NCBI GenBank assembly: GCA_963762165.1
Contig: CAVXJN010000001.1
Location: forward strand, 744,001-808,000
DNA: 64,000 bases
Source: CAVXJN01 sp963762165
GTDB lineage: Bacteria; Pseudomonadota; Gammaproteobacteria; JASBUN01
Reading direction: 5' to 3'
The position numbers and the translations under genes are program-made. How positions within the stretch are numbered: the first letter of the stretch is position 1; the number at the start of each line of letters is the position of its first letter. Of this stretch, positions 18,314-29,365 are shown piece after piece. The notes beneath the pieces were generated by a model that was not told where the DNA came from, did not search any database, and was given only the letters and a program-made list of their open reading frames with translations.

Positions 18314-18386
18314 CAGTAGCTATCTCCAGGCTGGCAAAAAGGCTGCCGACAAGGTTCGTTCTCCCATGGCGATTCAGCGACAGGTA

Positions 18387-19681
18387 TCAGTGTCCCGCTG
18401 CGCCCGGTTCCTCCAGCCCACGGGCCATGTCGCGCCCGCGCTGAACATCCACGCGCAGCAGCAACACCGCGCCAACCACAAATAGTATCACGGTCGACAA
18501 TAACGCGAGCCGGGAATCGCCGCTTTCGAGTGCGACCACACCCATGAGAACCGGGCCCAAAACTGCGGCGAATTTACCCAGCATGTTGTAGAAACCAAAG
18601 AACTCTCCGGATTTGTCGCGGGGTATGAGCCGCGCATACAAGGAGCGGCTAAGCGCCTGGATTCCGCCCTGCACCAAACCGACGATCGCCGCAAGCAGGT
18701 AAAATTCCCTGGTGTTGGTCATGCCGTGGGCCCAGGCGATGACGAATACGTACGCCGCGATGCAAATCAGTACTCCCCGCTTGGGGCCGATCCAACCGGC
18801 GAGATAACCGAACAGCAGTGCGGACGGAAAGCCGACGAATTGGGTAACCAACAAGGCGAGCATGAGATCCTGCACCTGAAATCCCAACGACAGCCCGTAA
18901 TCAATCGCCATTCTCACGACCGTGTCGACACCATCGATATAGAGCCAGTACGCCAGTAGAAACAATGCAACCACGCGTAGTTTGCGCACGTGATGAAACG
19001 TATCGCGCAGCTGACGAAAACCGGCCCGAACACTCCCCTTCGCCAATGGCCGCCGCGTCGGCTCATGAACCCAGAGCGCCAGCGGCACTGTAAACAGCAG
19101 CCACCATACGGCCACCAGAAGAAAACTCACTCGCACGCCTTCGGCGGCGTCAACCAGGCCGAAGCGCTGCGGCTGCACCGTCAGCCATACGCATACCGCG
19201 AACAGCAGCCCGCCGCCCAGGTAACCAAGCGCATAGCCCAGCGAAGAAGCCCAATCCAAGCGCTCCTCGGCACCAAGGCAGGCAGCAGAGCGTCGTAAAA
19301 AACATTGGCGCCGGCAAAGCCAATTGCCGCTGCTGCGTACAGGAGCACCGCCCACTGCCATTCGCCCATATGAACGAAATAAAGGCCTGCGGTCGCGGCG
19401 ACCCCAAGGACGGTAAAATACAGCAGGAACCGTTTTCGCGCGCTGGCCCGGTCTGCGATTGCGCCCAAGATCGGCGCCAACACCACGATCACCAGACTTG
19501 CCGCCGAGTTGGCCGCGCCGAGTCGGAAGGTGCTCTCCGTAACCGGCACACCGGCGCTCCAGAATTGCTTGAAGAACACTGGAAAGAACGCGGCCATGAC
19601 AGCGGTCGCGAACGCCGAGTTGCCCCAGTCGTACATGGCCCACGCCCAAAGTGAACGGTGGTCTCGCGGCGCTGCGGTCAT
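18387..19681 (-). CDS. UMF1-family MFS transporter (one apparent frameshift)
   Basis: Starts MTAAPRDHRSLWAWAMYDWG, whose WAMYDWGNSAFATAV block is typical of the UMF1/BtlA-like branch of the major facilitator superfamily. Twelve helices are expected. The N-terminal 142 or so residues (to ALLPALVP) are in one frame, and the rest (EERLDWASSLGYALGYLGGG to the end) in another. The total, 1295 bases, is one short of a multiple of three, so one base is missing near 19269. Restoring it gives about 431 residues, the normal size. Substrate unknown. Confidence 0.83.
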
Positions 19682-19712
19682 CGTAGCTTCGGCCGCGCAA
19701 TACGAATCACGG

Positions 19713-21306
19713 CTACAAGCTCATGCCGTGTTCGCGGGTAGCGTGAAATTCGATGTCCGGGGCACGTTCCATTGCCAAGTCCAAATTCACCCGCGTCGGC
19801 GCCAGATAGGTGAGATTACCGCCGCCGTCCACAGCAAGATTGTCCCGGGCCTTGGTCCGGAACTCATCCAACTTGCGCGGATCCTTGCTACTGACCCAGC
19901 GCGCCGTGGCGACATTCACCGATTCGAAAGCACAGTCGACTCCGTATTCATTCTTGAGTCGAAACGCCACAACATCGAATTGCAGGACGCCGACCGCCCC
20001 GACAATCAGATCGTTGTTGCGCAAAGGCCGGAAGAGCTGCGATGCGCCTTCCTCGGAAAGCTCGACCAATCCTTTTTGCAGCGCTTTCAACCGCAGGGGA
20101 TCGCGCAAAATCACGCGCCGGAAAAGCTCCGGTGCAAAATTCGGAATGCCGGTGAATTGCAATACTTCGCCTTCGGTGAAAGTGTCACCGATTTGAATCG
20201 TGCCATGATTATGCGAGTCCGATGATGTCGCCAGCCCACGCCTCTTCGACGTGTTCGCGTTCACTTGCCATGAAGGTGATGGCGTTGGCGACCTTTACGT
20301 CACGGCCGATGCGCACATGGCGCATTTTCATGCCTTTGCTGTAGCGCCCGGAACACACGCGCAGAAATGCGATGCGGTCGCGGTGCTGGGGGTCCATGTT
20401 TGCCTGGATCTTGAACACGAAGCCGCTGAACTTATCCTCTCCAGGCTCGACTGAACGATCGATCGTGTCTCGTGGACGTGGCGGCGGCGCAGTCTCGACG
20501 AACGTATCCAGCAGTTCCTTGACGCCGAAGTTGTTGATCGCTGAGCCGAACAGCACCGGGCTCAGTTCGCCCTTGAGATACGCATCCTGATCGAATTCAT
20601 GGCTCGCACCCCGCACGAGCTCGATTTCCTCGCGCAATTCACGCGCCGCGCCGCCAAGAATTTCATCCAACCGCGGATTCTCAAGGCCGCCGATGACTTC
20701 ACCGGACTTGATGCGCCCGCCATGGGTCGCACTGAACAAATGCACGTTGTCGCTGTAGAGGTGATACACACCCTTGAAACCCTTACCCATGCCGATCGGC
20801 CAGGTGACCGGAGCACAGCGGATTTTCAGAACGTCCTCCACCTCATCGAGCAACTCGACCGGCTCGCGGCCTTCCCGGTCGAGTTTGTTGATGAAGGTGA
20901 CGATCGGCGTCGCCCGTAAACGGCAGACCTCCATCAGTTTGATGGTTCGCTCCTCGACACCTTTGGCGGCGTCGATCACCATCAGCGCGGAGTCCACAGC
21001 GGTGAGCGTGCGGTAGGTATCTTCCGAGAAATCCTCGTGCCCGGGCGTATCGAGCAGGTTTACCAACCGGTCCCGATAGGGAAATTGCATTACCGAGGAG
21101 GTCACTGAAATACCGCGCTGCTTTTCCAGCTCCATCCAATCCGAGGTGGCATGGCGCGCCGCCTTGCGGCCTTTCACGGTACCCGCAAGTTGTATCGCAC
21201 CGCCGAACAACAGCAGCTTTTCGGTGAGCGTGGTCTTGCCCGCATCGGGATGCGAAATAATGGCGAATGTTCGCCGACGCTGGACTTCCTTGGGTAACAC
21301 GGACAT
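19713..21306 (-). CDS. prfC: Peptide chain release factor 3 (one apparent frameshift)
   Basis: RF3 is the GTPase that recycles RF1/RF2 from the ribosome. The GTPase motifs are intact: SHPDAGKTTLTEKLL (P-loop), DTPGHEDFSEDTYRTL (G3) and FINKLDREGREP (G4). The first frame ends just after AWAGDIIGL with a spurious Ala-stop. The family sequence resumes as HNHGTIQIGDTFTEGE in another frame. The length of 1594 bases is one above a multiple of three, so one extra base near 20214 explains it. Repaired, the protein is 530 residues, as in E. coli. RF3 is not known to use programmed frameshifting. Confidence 0.92.
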
Positions 21307-21389
21307 AGGAAAACGGTCAGAGGGTTGCTGCGAGGCCGCTATTGTATACGAAGTGCAAGACCATGCGCGTCAATCGCGGCCGGGTCCGG

Positions 21390-21854
21390 TCACAGCGGCA
21401 ACGCCATGATAAGTGCGTCCTCCCGGCCTCCTTTGGCGGGATAGTAGTTTTTGCGAACCCCGACCTCCGAAAAACCGACGTGTTCATAGAGCGTCAAGGC
21501 CGCAATATTCGAAGGTCGCACTTCCAACAGTACCACCTCCACGTGCAGGCGGCGGGCCGACTCCACCAATTGCCGCAACATCATCCGCCCCAGTCCCCGC
21601 CGCTGGAAATGACGATGCACGCACAGGTTCAAGACGTGGGCTTCACCGCCCCCGCTCGACATCACGCCGTAGGCATGGACCGCGCCCTCGATCTCCAGCA
21701 CCTGGCACAGATATCCTACCCGCAGACAGTCCTGGAAAATCCCCCGAGTCCACGGCTGCAGGTAACCCAAATGCTCGATCTCCATCACGGAGTTCAGGTC
21801 GTCTTCGCACATGCTGCGAAAGACCGGCATCGAACGGTCGAATACGGCGCTCAT
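21390..21854 (-). CDS. rimI: Ribosomal protein S18-alanine N-acetyltransferase RimI
   Basis: 154 residues. A GNAT fold with the acetyl-CoA motif A HRHFQRRGLGRMMLRQLVE and the RimI-type end RPSNIAALTLYEHVGFSEVG then RKNYYPAKGGREDALIM. It acetylates the N-terminal alanine of ribosomal protein S18. Start chosen at MSAVFDRS, whose ATG overlaps the stop of the preceding glycosylase gene (ATGA), implying translational coupling. Upstream in-frame sequence is just the end of that gene read in another frame. Confidence 0.9.
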   Translation of the reverse strand: MSAVFDRSMPVFRSMCEDDLNSVMEIEHLGYLQPWTRGIFQDCLRVGYLCQVLEIEGAVHAYGVMSSGGGEAHVLNLCVHRHFQRRGLGRMMLRQLVESARRLHVEVVLLEVRPSNIAALTLYEHVGFSEVGVRKNYYPAKGGREDALIMALPL

Positions 21855-22537
21855 TGCGGGCCCCGCAGCAATCCGCGTGCGGCGCACAGATCCTGCCACG
21901 CCTTGGCTTTGTCCTGCGGAGTACGCAACAGATAGGCAGGATGGTACGTGACCAGCAGGGGCACATTTTCAGCTCCGAAGTGATGGAACTCACCACGCAG
22001 GCGCGCCAGGCTGACCTGTGTATGCAGCAGATTGTGAGCTGCGACTCGCCCCAGAGCGAGTATCAGCTTCGGCGCCACCAGTTCCACCTGGCGTCGCAGA
22101 TAAGCTTCGCATTGCTGGACTTCCGCAGTCTCCGGATCGCGGTTGTTGGGCGGGCGGCACTTGAGGATATTGGCGATGTAAACCTGCTCGCGCGCAAGTC
22201 CGATCGCCCGCAGCATCTCGTTCAACAGTTGGCCGGCACGGCCCACGAAGGGTTCGCCTTGGCGATCCTCTTCGGCGCCGGGTGCTTCACCGATCAGCAT
22301 CAAGTCGGCGCGCACATCACCCGTTCCGAAAACGGTCTGGGTGCGGCTACGATGCAAGGCACAAGCCTTGCACACGCTGACCGCGCTACGCAGGGTTTCC
22401 CAATCGGCCCGGCCTTCCGGTTGCGCGGAAGTCGGCGCCGGGAGCGGTTCCGTCGGCGCCCGGCTGCCTGGCGTGCGCTGCTCCCATACCTCGATATCCA
22501 TCGCCGAGAGATAGGCTTGTCGTTGTGCCTCGTTCAT
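21851..22537 (-). CDS. Uracil-DNA glycosylase, family 4 (iron-sulfur type)
   Basis: 228 residues. The N-terminal third is variable; the catalytic domain has CKACALH, GEAPGAEEDRQGEPFVGRAG, NILKCRPPNNRDP and the C-terminal VTYHPAYLLR. The cysteines in CKAC and around CRPP and CEAYL are those that hold the 4Fe-4S cluster in family 4 enzymes. It removes uracil from DNA for base-excision repair. It overlaps rimI by 4 bases; a rimI neighbour is common in gammaproteobacteria. Confidence 0.92.
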   Translation of the reverse strand: MNEAQRQAYLSAMDIEVWEQRTPGSRAPTEPLPAPTSAQPEGRADWETLRSAVSVCKACALHRSRTQTVFGTGDVRADLMLIGEAPGAEEDRQGEPFVGRAGQLLNEMLRAIGLAREQVYIANILKCRPPNNRDPETAEVQQCEAYLRRQVELVAPKLILALGRVAAHNLLHTQVSLARLRGEFHHFGAENVPLLVTYHPAYLLRTPQDKAKAWQDLCAARGLLRGPQ

Positions 22538-22560
22538 TCTGACCTCGCCCGCGACGTCTC

Positions 22561-24111
<1,551 letters not shown>

Positions 24112-24164
24112 GATCTTGTGCTCCGATCGCAGGCTCAGTTTACCTGAGGCCATACGCTGCGCAA

Positions 24165-24250
24165 ACCGGCCGGGCCGGTACTCGTAAGGGGATTGCGGGT
24201 GCGTGATTTACCCTCGCCAGGGTATGCCGAGTATCTGCCCGTCAGGGCAG
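24165..24250 (-). promoter_or_regulatory. leuA leader hairpins (candidate attenuator)
   Basis: Three perfect hairpins follow one another between the leader peptide and leuA on the minus strand: CTGCCC-TGAC-GGGCAG (24235-24250, covering the last Leu and Pro codons and the stop of the leader), TACCCT-GGCG-AGGGTA (24209-24224) and ACCGGCC-C-GGCCGGT (24165-24179). The first is placed where ribosome stalling on leucine codons would keep it open. None has a classical U-tract, so the last would be a weak or factor-dependent terminator, or the control could act on translation. Confidence 0.55.
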
Positions 24251-24352
24251 CAGTCGCAGCAGGGTGAGCAGAAGAAGGGAAACGGACAGGAGCGAGCCCG
24301 CCGCCGAATGGCGGTAGTGATCCGGGTCGATTTGGCAAATCGGTGCGTTCAT
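24242..24352 (-). CDS. Leucine-rich leader peptide of leuA (leuL-like)
   Basis: A 36-codon reading frame starting with ATG about 21 bases after the predicted transcription start. Ten of its last 16 codons encode leucine (SLLSVSLLLLTLLRLLP), which is what a leu operon attenuation peptide looks like. The stop lies inside a perfect hairpin, and leuA begins 130 bases further on. Ribosome binding sequence is weak (CGAG). The peptide sequence itself is not expected to matter; leucine codon reading would sense charged tRNA-Leu. Called from codon content and position, with no database support. Confidence 0.72.
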   Translation of the reverse strand: MNAPICQIDPDHYRHSAAGSLLSVSLLLLTLLRLLP

Positions 24353-24379
24353 CGGGCTCGTAGGTACGGACTTCAGGAA

Positions 24380-24408
24380 ACTATAGCGTTATTCCTCATG
24401 CTTGCCAA
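24380..24408 (-). promoter_or_regulatory. Candidate sigma-70 promoter of the leu leader-leuA unit
   Basis: On the minus strand TTGGCA (24403-24408) and TATAGT (24380-24385) are separated by exactly 17 bases, close to the sigma-70 consensus. The -35 lies in the last codons of pssA and the -10 just after its stop. Predicted start is near 24373, about 21 bases before the leader peptide ATG, the spacing usual for amino acid leader transcripts. Confidence 0.65.
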
Positions 24409-25210
24409 GCGGGGGCGCGGCGGCATCCCGCCCGTGTTCGCCGGCATGCGTGTGGCGCATGCGTTTTCGACGGACTCGCACCAGCCATTGCAGTGGTCCC
24501 GACAACGCGTAGGCGAAAAATACCGCGAAGATCACCTTGGGCGGATCGATCGCAATCAATATCAGCGCCAGGACTACCACCAGGATTCCAAGATAAGGGA
24601 TCCGGTCCTTTCGCTTCACTGTCTTGAAGCTGTGGTACAGCACCGGGCTTACCATCAGCGCGCCGGCACAAATGGTAAGTACGAGCGCCGGCACCCACAA
24701 CGCACTGCCGGACCAGTCGAGATCCACCGCCAGCCAGATGAAGGAAACCAGCAGCGTTGCCGCCGACGGGCTCGCCAGCCCATAAAAATAGCGCTTGTCC
24801 ACTTTGCCTATTTGGACATTGAAACGGGCCAGGCGCATCGCTGCCATGGCGGCGTAGAAAAACGCGGCCAGCCAGCCGATCTTGCCCCATTGGCCGCCGA
24901 GCTGAGCCATGCTGATCAACGACCACTTGTACATCACCAGAGACGGCGCGAGCCCGAAGGACACCAGATCGGCCATGCTGTCGTATTGGGCACCGAACTC
25001 GCTCTGGGTGCCGGTCATGCGTGCCACCCTGCCATCGATGCCGTCCAGCAGCATGGCTACAATGACGGCGATCGCGGCGATATGAAACTGACCGCCCATC
25101 GCGGCAACGATGGCATAAAACCCGGCAAACAAGCCGCCGGTCGTAAACAAATTGGGCAACAGATAGACGGCGCGCCGACGACGTCTGGCCTCTATGACTT
25201 CCTCATCCAT
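24389..25210 (-). CDS. pssA: CDP-diacylglycerol-serine O-phosphatidyltransferase
   Basis: 273 residues from the ATG MDEEVIEARRRR (a GTG lies five codons upstream). Multi-pass membrane enzyme making phosphatidylserine from CDP-diacylglycerol and serine. The CDP-alcohol phosphotransferase motif DG(x2)AR(x8)G(x3)D(x3)D is seen as DGIDGRVARMTGTQSEFGAQ followed by YDSMAD. The basic N-terminus, then YLLPNLFTTGGLFAGF, matches the type II enzyme of proteobacteria. It follows psd, whose enzyme uses its product, and precedes leuA, a conserved order. Confidence 0.93.
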   Translation of the reverse strand: MDEEVIEARRRRRAVYLLPNLFTTGGLFAGFYAIVAAMGGQFHIAAIAVIVAMLLDGIDGRVARMTGTQSEFGAQYDSMADLVSFGLAPSLVMYKWSLISMAQLGGQWGKIGWLAAFFYAAMAAMRLARFNVQIGKVDKRYFYGLASPSAATLLVSFIWLAVDLDWSGSALWVPALVLTICAGALMVSPVLYHSFKTVKRKDRIPYLGILVVVLALILIAIDPPKVIFAVFFAYALSGPLQWLVRVRRKRMRHTHAGEHGRDAAAPPLGKHEE

Positions 25211-25256
25211 TTTATATTGATCCACGATGGGGCTCAGATCCCTTTTGCGATTTCAT

Positions 25257-25907
25257 TCAATGCGCCACGGCCGCCTGCGCTGCCGGTACCGGTTTGCGCA
25301 CCAGGGTGCCGATCAAGTCGGATCCGGCCTGGACACGGCTCCCGGCGGGAATACCGACCCTGGTTCCGGATGGCAGAAAAACCTGCACCCGGGAGCCGAA
25401 GCGAATCATACCGCAACGTTGACCCTGGCCGACACGTTCACCGGAATGGACATAGCAGCGCGGCGCACGCCAGGAGGAATGCCGGGTCATCACCAGAACG
25501 ACGTCGTCAGCTTCATCGGTTTGTATCCACACCGCGTAATTGAACTCGCCGTCGTCGCCTTCACGATCCGCCCCAGGGGCCCGATGCGAACGCCGCACCA
25601 CCTTGCCTTCCACTGGGCTTCGAATCGCGTATGCATCCAGCGCGCCCATGCGCAGCGTAATACGAACCGCGTCTCGGTCCAGAAACGGATCCCGGCTGTC
25701 GCCGGCGAATTCCACGGTTCCATCCGCAGGGCTGACGACCCCCAGCGGGGCTGCAGGCACTTCGCGATCGGGATCGCGGTACAGATATCCGCTGATCAGC
25801 GCGAGGATCGCAAATGGGATCGCCGCCCACACGGCAACCATTGCCAACAGCAGCAGCGCGATGCCGGCAAAAACCAAAATGAAAATGCGGCCTTCCCTTA
25901 AAATCAT
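25257..25907 (-). CDS. psd: Phosphatidylserine decarboxylase, short type
   Basis: 216 residues from the ATG MILREGRIF; a TTG 19 codons upstream is possible but overlaps the ilvC terminator. Two N-terminal helices precede YLYRDPDREVP, then VVSPADGTVEF and RITLRMGALDAYAIRSPVEG. The pyruvoyl-forming self-cleavage site is the Gly-Ser in CGMIRFGSRVQVFLP. It turns phosphatidylserine into phosphatidylethanolamine. This short form is the one found downstream of ilvC in many proteobacteria. pssA begins 46 bases later. Confidence 0.9.
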   Translation of the reverse strand: MILREGRIFILVFAGIALLLLAMVAVWAAIPFAILALISGYLYRDPDREVPAAPLGVVSPADGTVEFAGDSRDPFLDRDAVRITLRMGALDAYAIRSPVEGKVVRRSHRAPGADREGDDGEFNYAVWIQTDEADDVVLVMTRHSSWRAPRCYVHSGERVGQGQRCGMIRFGSRVQVFLPSGTRVGIPAGSRVQAGSDLIGTLVRKPVPAAQAAVAH

Positions 25908-25961
25908 ATACTTATAGAACCGTTTTACGGGCGCGGCGGCGAAACTTGAGGAGAGACTAGA

Positions 25962-26006
25962 CAAAAACGACGCGCCCGCCGAATCCGGGTGGATGCGGCG
26001 GGCGCG
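25962..26006 (-). terminator. Rho-independent terminator after ilvC
   Basis: An 11-base perfect stem (CGCGCCCGCCG paired with CGGCGGGCGCG, 25971-25981 and 25996-26006) with a 14-base loop, followed on the minus strand by TCGTTTTTGTC. It lies 23 bases past the ilvC stop and closes the ilvB-ilvN-ilvC operon, separating it from psd-pssA. Confidence 0.85.
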
Positions 26007-26028
26007 AGGTTGGTAGCGGAAGATCGAC

Positions 26029-27045
26029 TCAGTTTTTGCTCTTGTCGACCATTTTGTTGGCTTTGATCCAAGGCATCATGTCGCGCAGCTTGCCGCCGAC
26101 GATTTCGATGGGATGCTCCCGCGCGACCCGGCGCAAAGCTTTCAACTTCGCAGCGCCAGCCTGATTTTCGAGAATGAATTCCTTGGCGAACTCCCCGGTT
26201 TGGATTTCCTTCAAGATCTTGCGCATCTCGTCTTTGGTCTGTTCCGTGATGACGCGCGGCCCGCGGGTGACGTCGCCATACTCGGCCGTATTGGAAATGG
26301 AGTACCGCATGTCGGCGATACCGCCCTCGTACATGAGGTCGACGATCAGCTTCAATTCATGGAGGCATTCAAAATATGCCATCTCCGGCGCATACCCGGC
26401 TTCGACCAGTGTCTCGAACCCTGCCTGCACCAAAGCCGTGGCGCCGCCGCACAGTACAGCCTGCTCACCGAAAAGATCGGTCTCGGTTTCTTCGCGGAAG
26501 CTGGTTTCGATCACGCCCGCGCGACCACCGCCATTGGCCGATGCATAAGAGAGCGCGATGTCCTTCGCGCGCCCGGAAGCATCCTGGTAGACAGCGATCA
26601 GGCTCGGTACACCGCCACCCTGCGTGTAGGTGGAACGCACCAGATGCCCCGGCCCCTTGGGCGCCACCATGATCACGTCCAGATCCTCGCGGGGGACCAC
26701 TTGCTCGAAATGGATGTTGAACCCATGAGCGAACGCCAGTACCGCGCCCTGCTTGAGGTTCGGTTCCACTTGCTCGCGATACAAGCGCGCCTGATGCTCG
26801 TCTGGCGCCAGAATCATAACCAGATCGGCGTCCTTCACTGCAGCTTCGATATCCTTAACCGCCAGGCCTGCGTTTTTGGCTTTGGCCGCAGAACTCGAAC
26901 CGGGGCGCAGCGCCACGGTCACGTCCACTCCGGAATCCTTCAAGTTGTTGGCATGGGCATGCCCTTGGGATCCGTAGCCCACGATAGCCACTTTCATGGC
27001 CTGAATAATCGAGAGATCCGCGTCTTTGTCGTAGTAGATGTTCAT
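26029..27045 (-). CDS. ilvC: Ketol-acid reductoisomerase (NADP+), class I
   Basis: 338 residues, the length of the short class I enzyme. It isomerises and reduces acetolactate in valine, leucine and isoleucine synthesis. The NADPH-binding loop is GYGSQGHAHANNLKDSG at about 24-40. The knotted C-terminal domain carries the magnesium ligands in LFGEQAVLCGG and YFECLHELKLIVDLMYEGG. It follows ilvN by 41 bases in the ilvBNC operon and is followed by a strong terminator. Confidence 0.97.
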   Translation of the reverse strand: MNIYYDKDADLSIIQAMKVAIVGYGSQGHAHANNLKDSGVDVTVALRPGSSSAAKAKNAGLAVKDIEAAVKDADLVMILAPDEHQARLYREQVEPNLKQGAVLAFAHGFNIHFEQVVPREDLDVIMVAPKGPGHLVRSTYTQGGGVPSLIAVYQDASGRAKDIALSYASANGGGRAGVIETSFREETETDLFGEQAVLCGGATALVQAGFETLVEAGYAPEMAYFECLHELKLIVDLMYEGGIADMRYSISNTAEYGDVTRGPRVITEQTKDEMRKILKEIQTGEFAKEFILENQAGAAKLKALRRVAREHPIEIVGGKLRDMMPWIKANKMVDKSKN

Positions 27046-27086
27046 GTTAACAATCGACCTTGTGCTGAGGTTTCGAACGAAACGGG

Positions 27087-27581
27087 TTAAATGCGCAGTG
27101 CCTTGTCGCCACGGGCGATGCCGATGGCGCCCGAACGCACCACTTCCAGGATCGGCACACTGCCGACCGCGTGAATAAAAGCATCCAGCTTCTCGCCGGT
27201 GCCGGTGAGCTCGATCGTATACGCGTCCTCGGTGACGTCGATCACGCTGCCGCGGAAGATGTCGCTAAGGCGCTTTATTTCTTCGCGGGCTTCTCCGCCC
27301 GCGACGCGCAGTTTGATCAACATCATTTCGCGTTCAATGTGTACGCCTTCTGTCATATCGACCAGTTTGATCACGTCGATGAGTTTATTGAGTTGCTTGG
27401 TGATCTGCTCAATGATCTCGTCCGTACCGCTGGTAACCAGGGTCATGCGTGAAATAGAAGCTTCATCGGTCGGCGCCACCGTAAGCGATTCGATGTTGTA
27501 GCCCCTTGCCGAAAACAGGCCCGCGACCCGCGACAATGCACCGGATTCGTTCTCCAGCAAAATGGAAATGATATGCCGCAT
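27087..27581 (-). CDS. ilvN: Acetolactate synthase small (regulatory) subunit
   Basis: 164 residues; start at MRHIISILLENESGALSRV. The N-terminal ACT domain (to about residue 75, ending in VIKLVDMTEG) binds valine for feedback control, and the C-terminal half is the ALS small-subunit domain. Length and sequence fit the IlvH/IlvN class of about 160 residues. The ATG lies 2 bases after the ilvB stop, so the two subunits are made together. Symbol chosen as ilvN; ilvH would be equally valid. Confidence 0.95.
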   Translation of the reverse strand: MRHIISILLENESGALSRVAGLFSARGYNIESLTVAPTDEASISRMTLVTSGTDEIIEQITKQLNKLIDVIKLVDMTEGVHIEREMMLIKLRVAGGEAREEIKRLSDIFRGSVIDVTEDAYTIELTGTGEKLDAFIHAVGSVPILEVVRSGAIGIARGDKALRI

Positions 27582-27583
27582 GT

Positions 27584-29278
27584 TCACACCAGGATCATCT
27601 CGTTTTGTCCCGCCCCGGACGGGATCATCGGATACACGTTCTCGTTCTGGTCGGTAATGAAATCCAGGAACACGGCGCGATCGCGAATCTTCATTGCCTC
27701 CTTGAGCGCGCCTTCCACATCGCCTGGCTTGTCGATCAGAAAGCCGGCGGCCCCATAGGCTTCCGCGAGCTTGACGAAGTCCGGCAGGGATTCCATGTAC
27801 GACATGGCGTAACGGCCTTGATAGAAAAACTCCTGCCACTGCCGCACCATGCCCAGATAACGATTGTTCAAATTGATGATCTTCACCGGCAGCGCGTATT
27901 GGCGCAGGGTCGACAGCTCCTGAATATTCATCTGGATGCTGCCCTCGCCGGTCACGCAAGCGACGGTCGCATCGGGAAAGGCAAACTGGACGCCCATGGC
28001 CGCCGGAAGTCCGAAACCCATGGTGCCGAGGCCGCCGGAGTTGATCCACCGGCGGGGCTGATCAAACTTGTAGAATTGCGCCGCCCACATTTGATGTTGC
28101 CCGACGTCCGACGTCACATACGCGTCGCCGCCGGTCACCTCGTACAGCTTTTCGACCACGTACTGGGGCTTGATCACAGCGCTGCTACGATCGTACTTGA
28201 GGCAATCCATGCTGCGCCATTCGTCGATCTGCTTCCACCATTCGCGCAGAGCCTCCGGGTCCGGGCGCTGTTCAGTACTCTTCAACGCTTTGGACAATTC
28301 CTTGAGCACTGCGCCCACCGAGCCGACGATCGGGACGTCCACTTTGACGTTCTTCGAGATCGACGCCGGATCGATATCCACGTGCACAATCTTCGCCGTT
28401 GGACAGAATTTCGCGATGTTGCCGGTAACCCGGTCATCGAAACGCGCACCGATCGCGATCAGCACGTCACAGTTGTGCATCGCCAAGTTGGCTTCGTAGG
28501 TGCCGTGCATGCCCAGCATGCCGACGAACTGGCGGTCGGTAGCCGGATACGCGCCCAGTCCCATCAAGGTATTGGTAATCGGAAATCCCAGCTCGCGGGT
28601 GAAACCGATCAGGTCCTGGGAAGCGTTGTCGAGAATGACCCCGCCGCCGGTGTACAGCATCGGCCGCTTGGCACTCAGGATCAATTCCAGCGCTTTCTTG
28701 ATCTGTCCCCCATGTCCCTTGACGACGGGATTGTACGAGCGCATCGACACTTTCTTCGGATAACTGTACTCGGCTCGGTTGGCGGTGACGTCTTTGGGAA
28801 TGTCCACAACCACCGGACCTGGGCGGCCGGTGGTCGCGACGTAAAACGCCTTTTTCACCGTAGTGGCAAGATCATTGACGTCCTTGACGAGGAAGTTGTG
28901 CTTGACGCACGGACGCGTGATGCCGACCGAATCGACTTCCTGGAAAGCATCGTTGCCGATCAGACTGGTCGGCACCTGGCCGGTGAATACCACCAGTGGA
29001 ATTGAATCCATGTACGCGGTGGCGATACCGGTCACCGCGTTGGTGGCGCCGGGGCCGGAGGTGACCAGCACCACGCCGGGTTTGCCGGTGGCGCGGGCAT
29101 AGCCGTCGCCTGCATGGGTGGCTGCCTGCTCGTGGCGCACGAGGATATGCTTGACGTCGTCCTGGCGGTACAGTGCATCGTAAATGTGCAATACGGCACC
29201 GCCCGGGTATCCGAAAACGTATTCGACGCCCTCATCCTTCAAACAACGGACGAAGATCTCGGCACCGGTCAATTCCAC
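27584..29278 (-). CDS. ilvB: Acetolactate synthase large subunit
   Basis: 564 residues, thiamine-diphosphate enzyme joining two pyruvates, or pyruvate and 2-ketobutyrate. GTG start preceded by AGGAG with nine bases of spacing. It has the catalytic glutamate in LVRHEQAATHAGDGYARATG, the FAD-binding middle domain, and the ThDP motif GEGSIQMNIQELSTL continuing to NNRYLGMVRQWQ. First gene of ilvBNC. The leader upstream carries an intrinsic terminator, which suggests attenuation. Could equally be named ilvI. Confidence 0.95.
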   Translation of the reverse strand: MELTGAEIFVRCLKDEGVEYVFGYPGGAVLHIYDALYRQDDVKHILVRHEQAATHAGDGYARATGKPGVVLVTSGPGATNAVTGIATAYMDSIPLVVFTGQVPTSLIGNDAFQEVDSVGITRPCVKHNFLVKDVNDLATTVKKAFYVATTGRPGPVVVDIPKDVTANRAEYSYPKKVSMRSYNPVVKGHGGQIKKALELILSAKRPMLYTGGGVILDNASQDLIGFTRELGFPITNTLMGLGAYPATDRQFVGMLGMHGTYEANLAMHNCDVLIAIGARFDDRVTGNIAKFCPTAKIVHVDIDPASISKNVKVDVPIVGSVGAVLKELSKALKSTEQRPDPEALREWWKQIDEWRSMDCLKYDRSSAVIKPQYVVEKLYEVTGGDAYVTSDVGQHQMWAAQFYKFDQPRRWINSGGLGTMGFGLPAAMGVQFAFPDATVACVTGEGSIQMNIQELSTLRQYALPVKIINLNNRYLGMVRQWQEFFYQGRYAMSYMESLPDFVKLAEAYGAAGFLIDKPGDVEGALKEAMKIRDRAVFLDFITDQNENVYPMIPSGAGQNEMILV

Positions 29279-29365
29279 AATCGGGGTCTCCTAAGGACGA
29301 CGGCTTGCGCCGGCCATAAGCGCCCGCCCAGACCCTGGGCGGCGCTGGAAGCGCGACGCTACGAC

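Noticed and set aside
24203..25543. A 446-codon plus-strand frame across the leuA leader, pssA and psd
   Set aside because: Runs antisense to genes with clear CDP-alcohol and decarboxylase motifs and has none itself.
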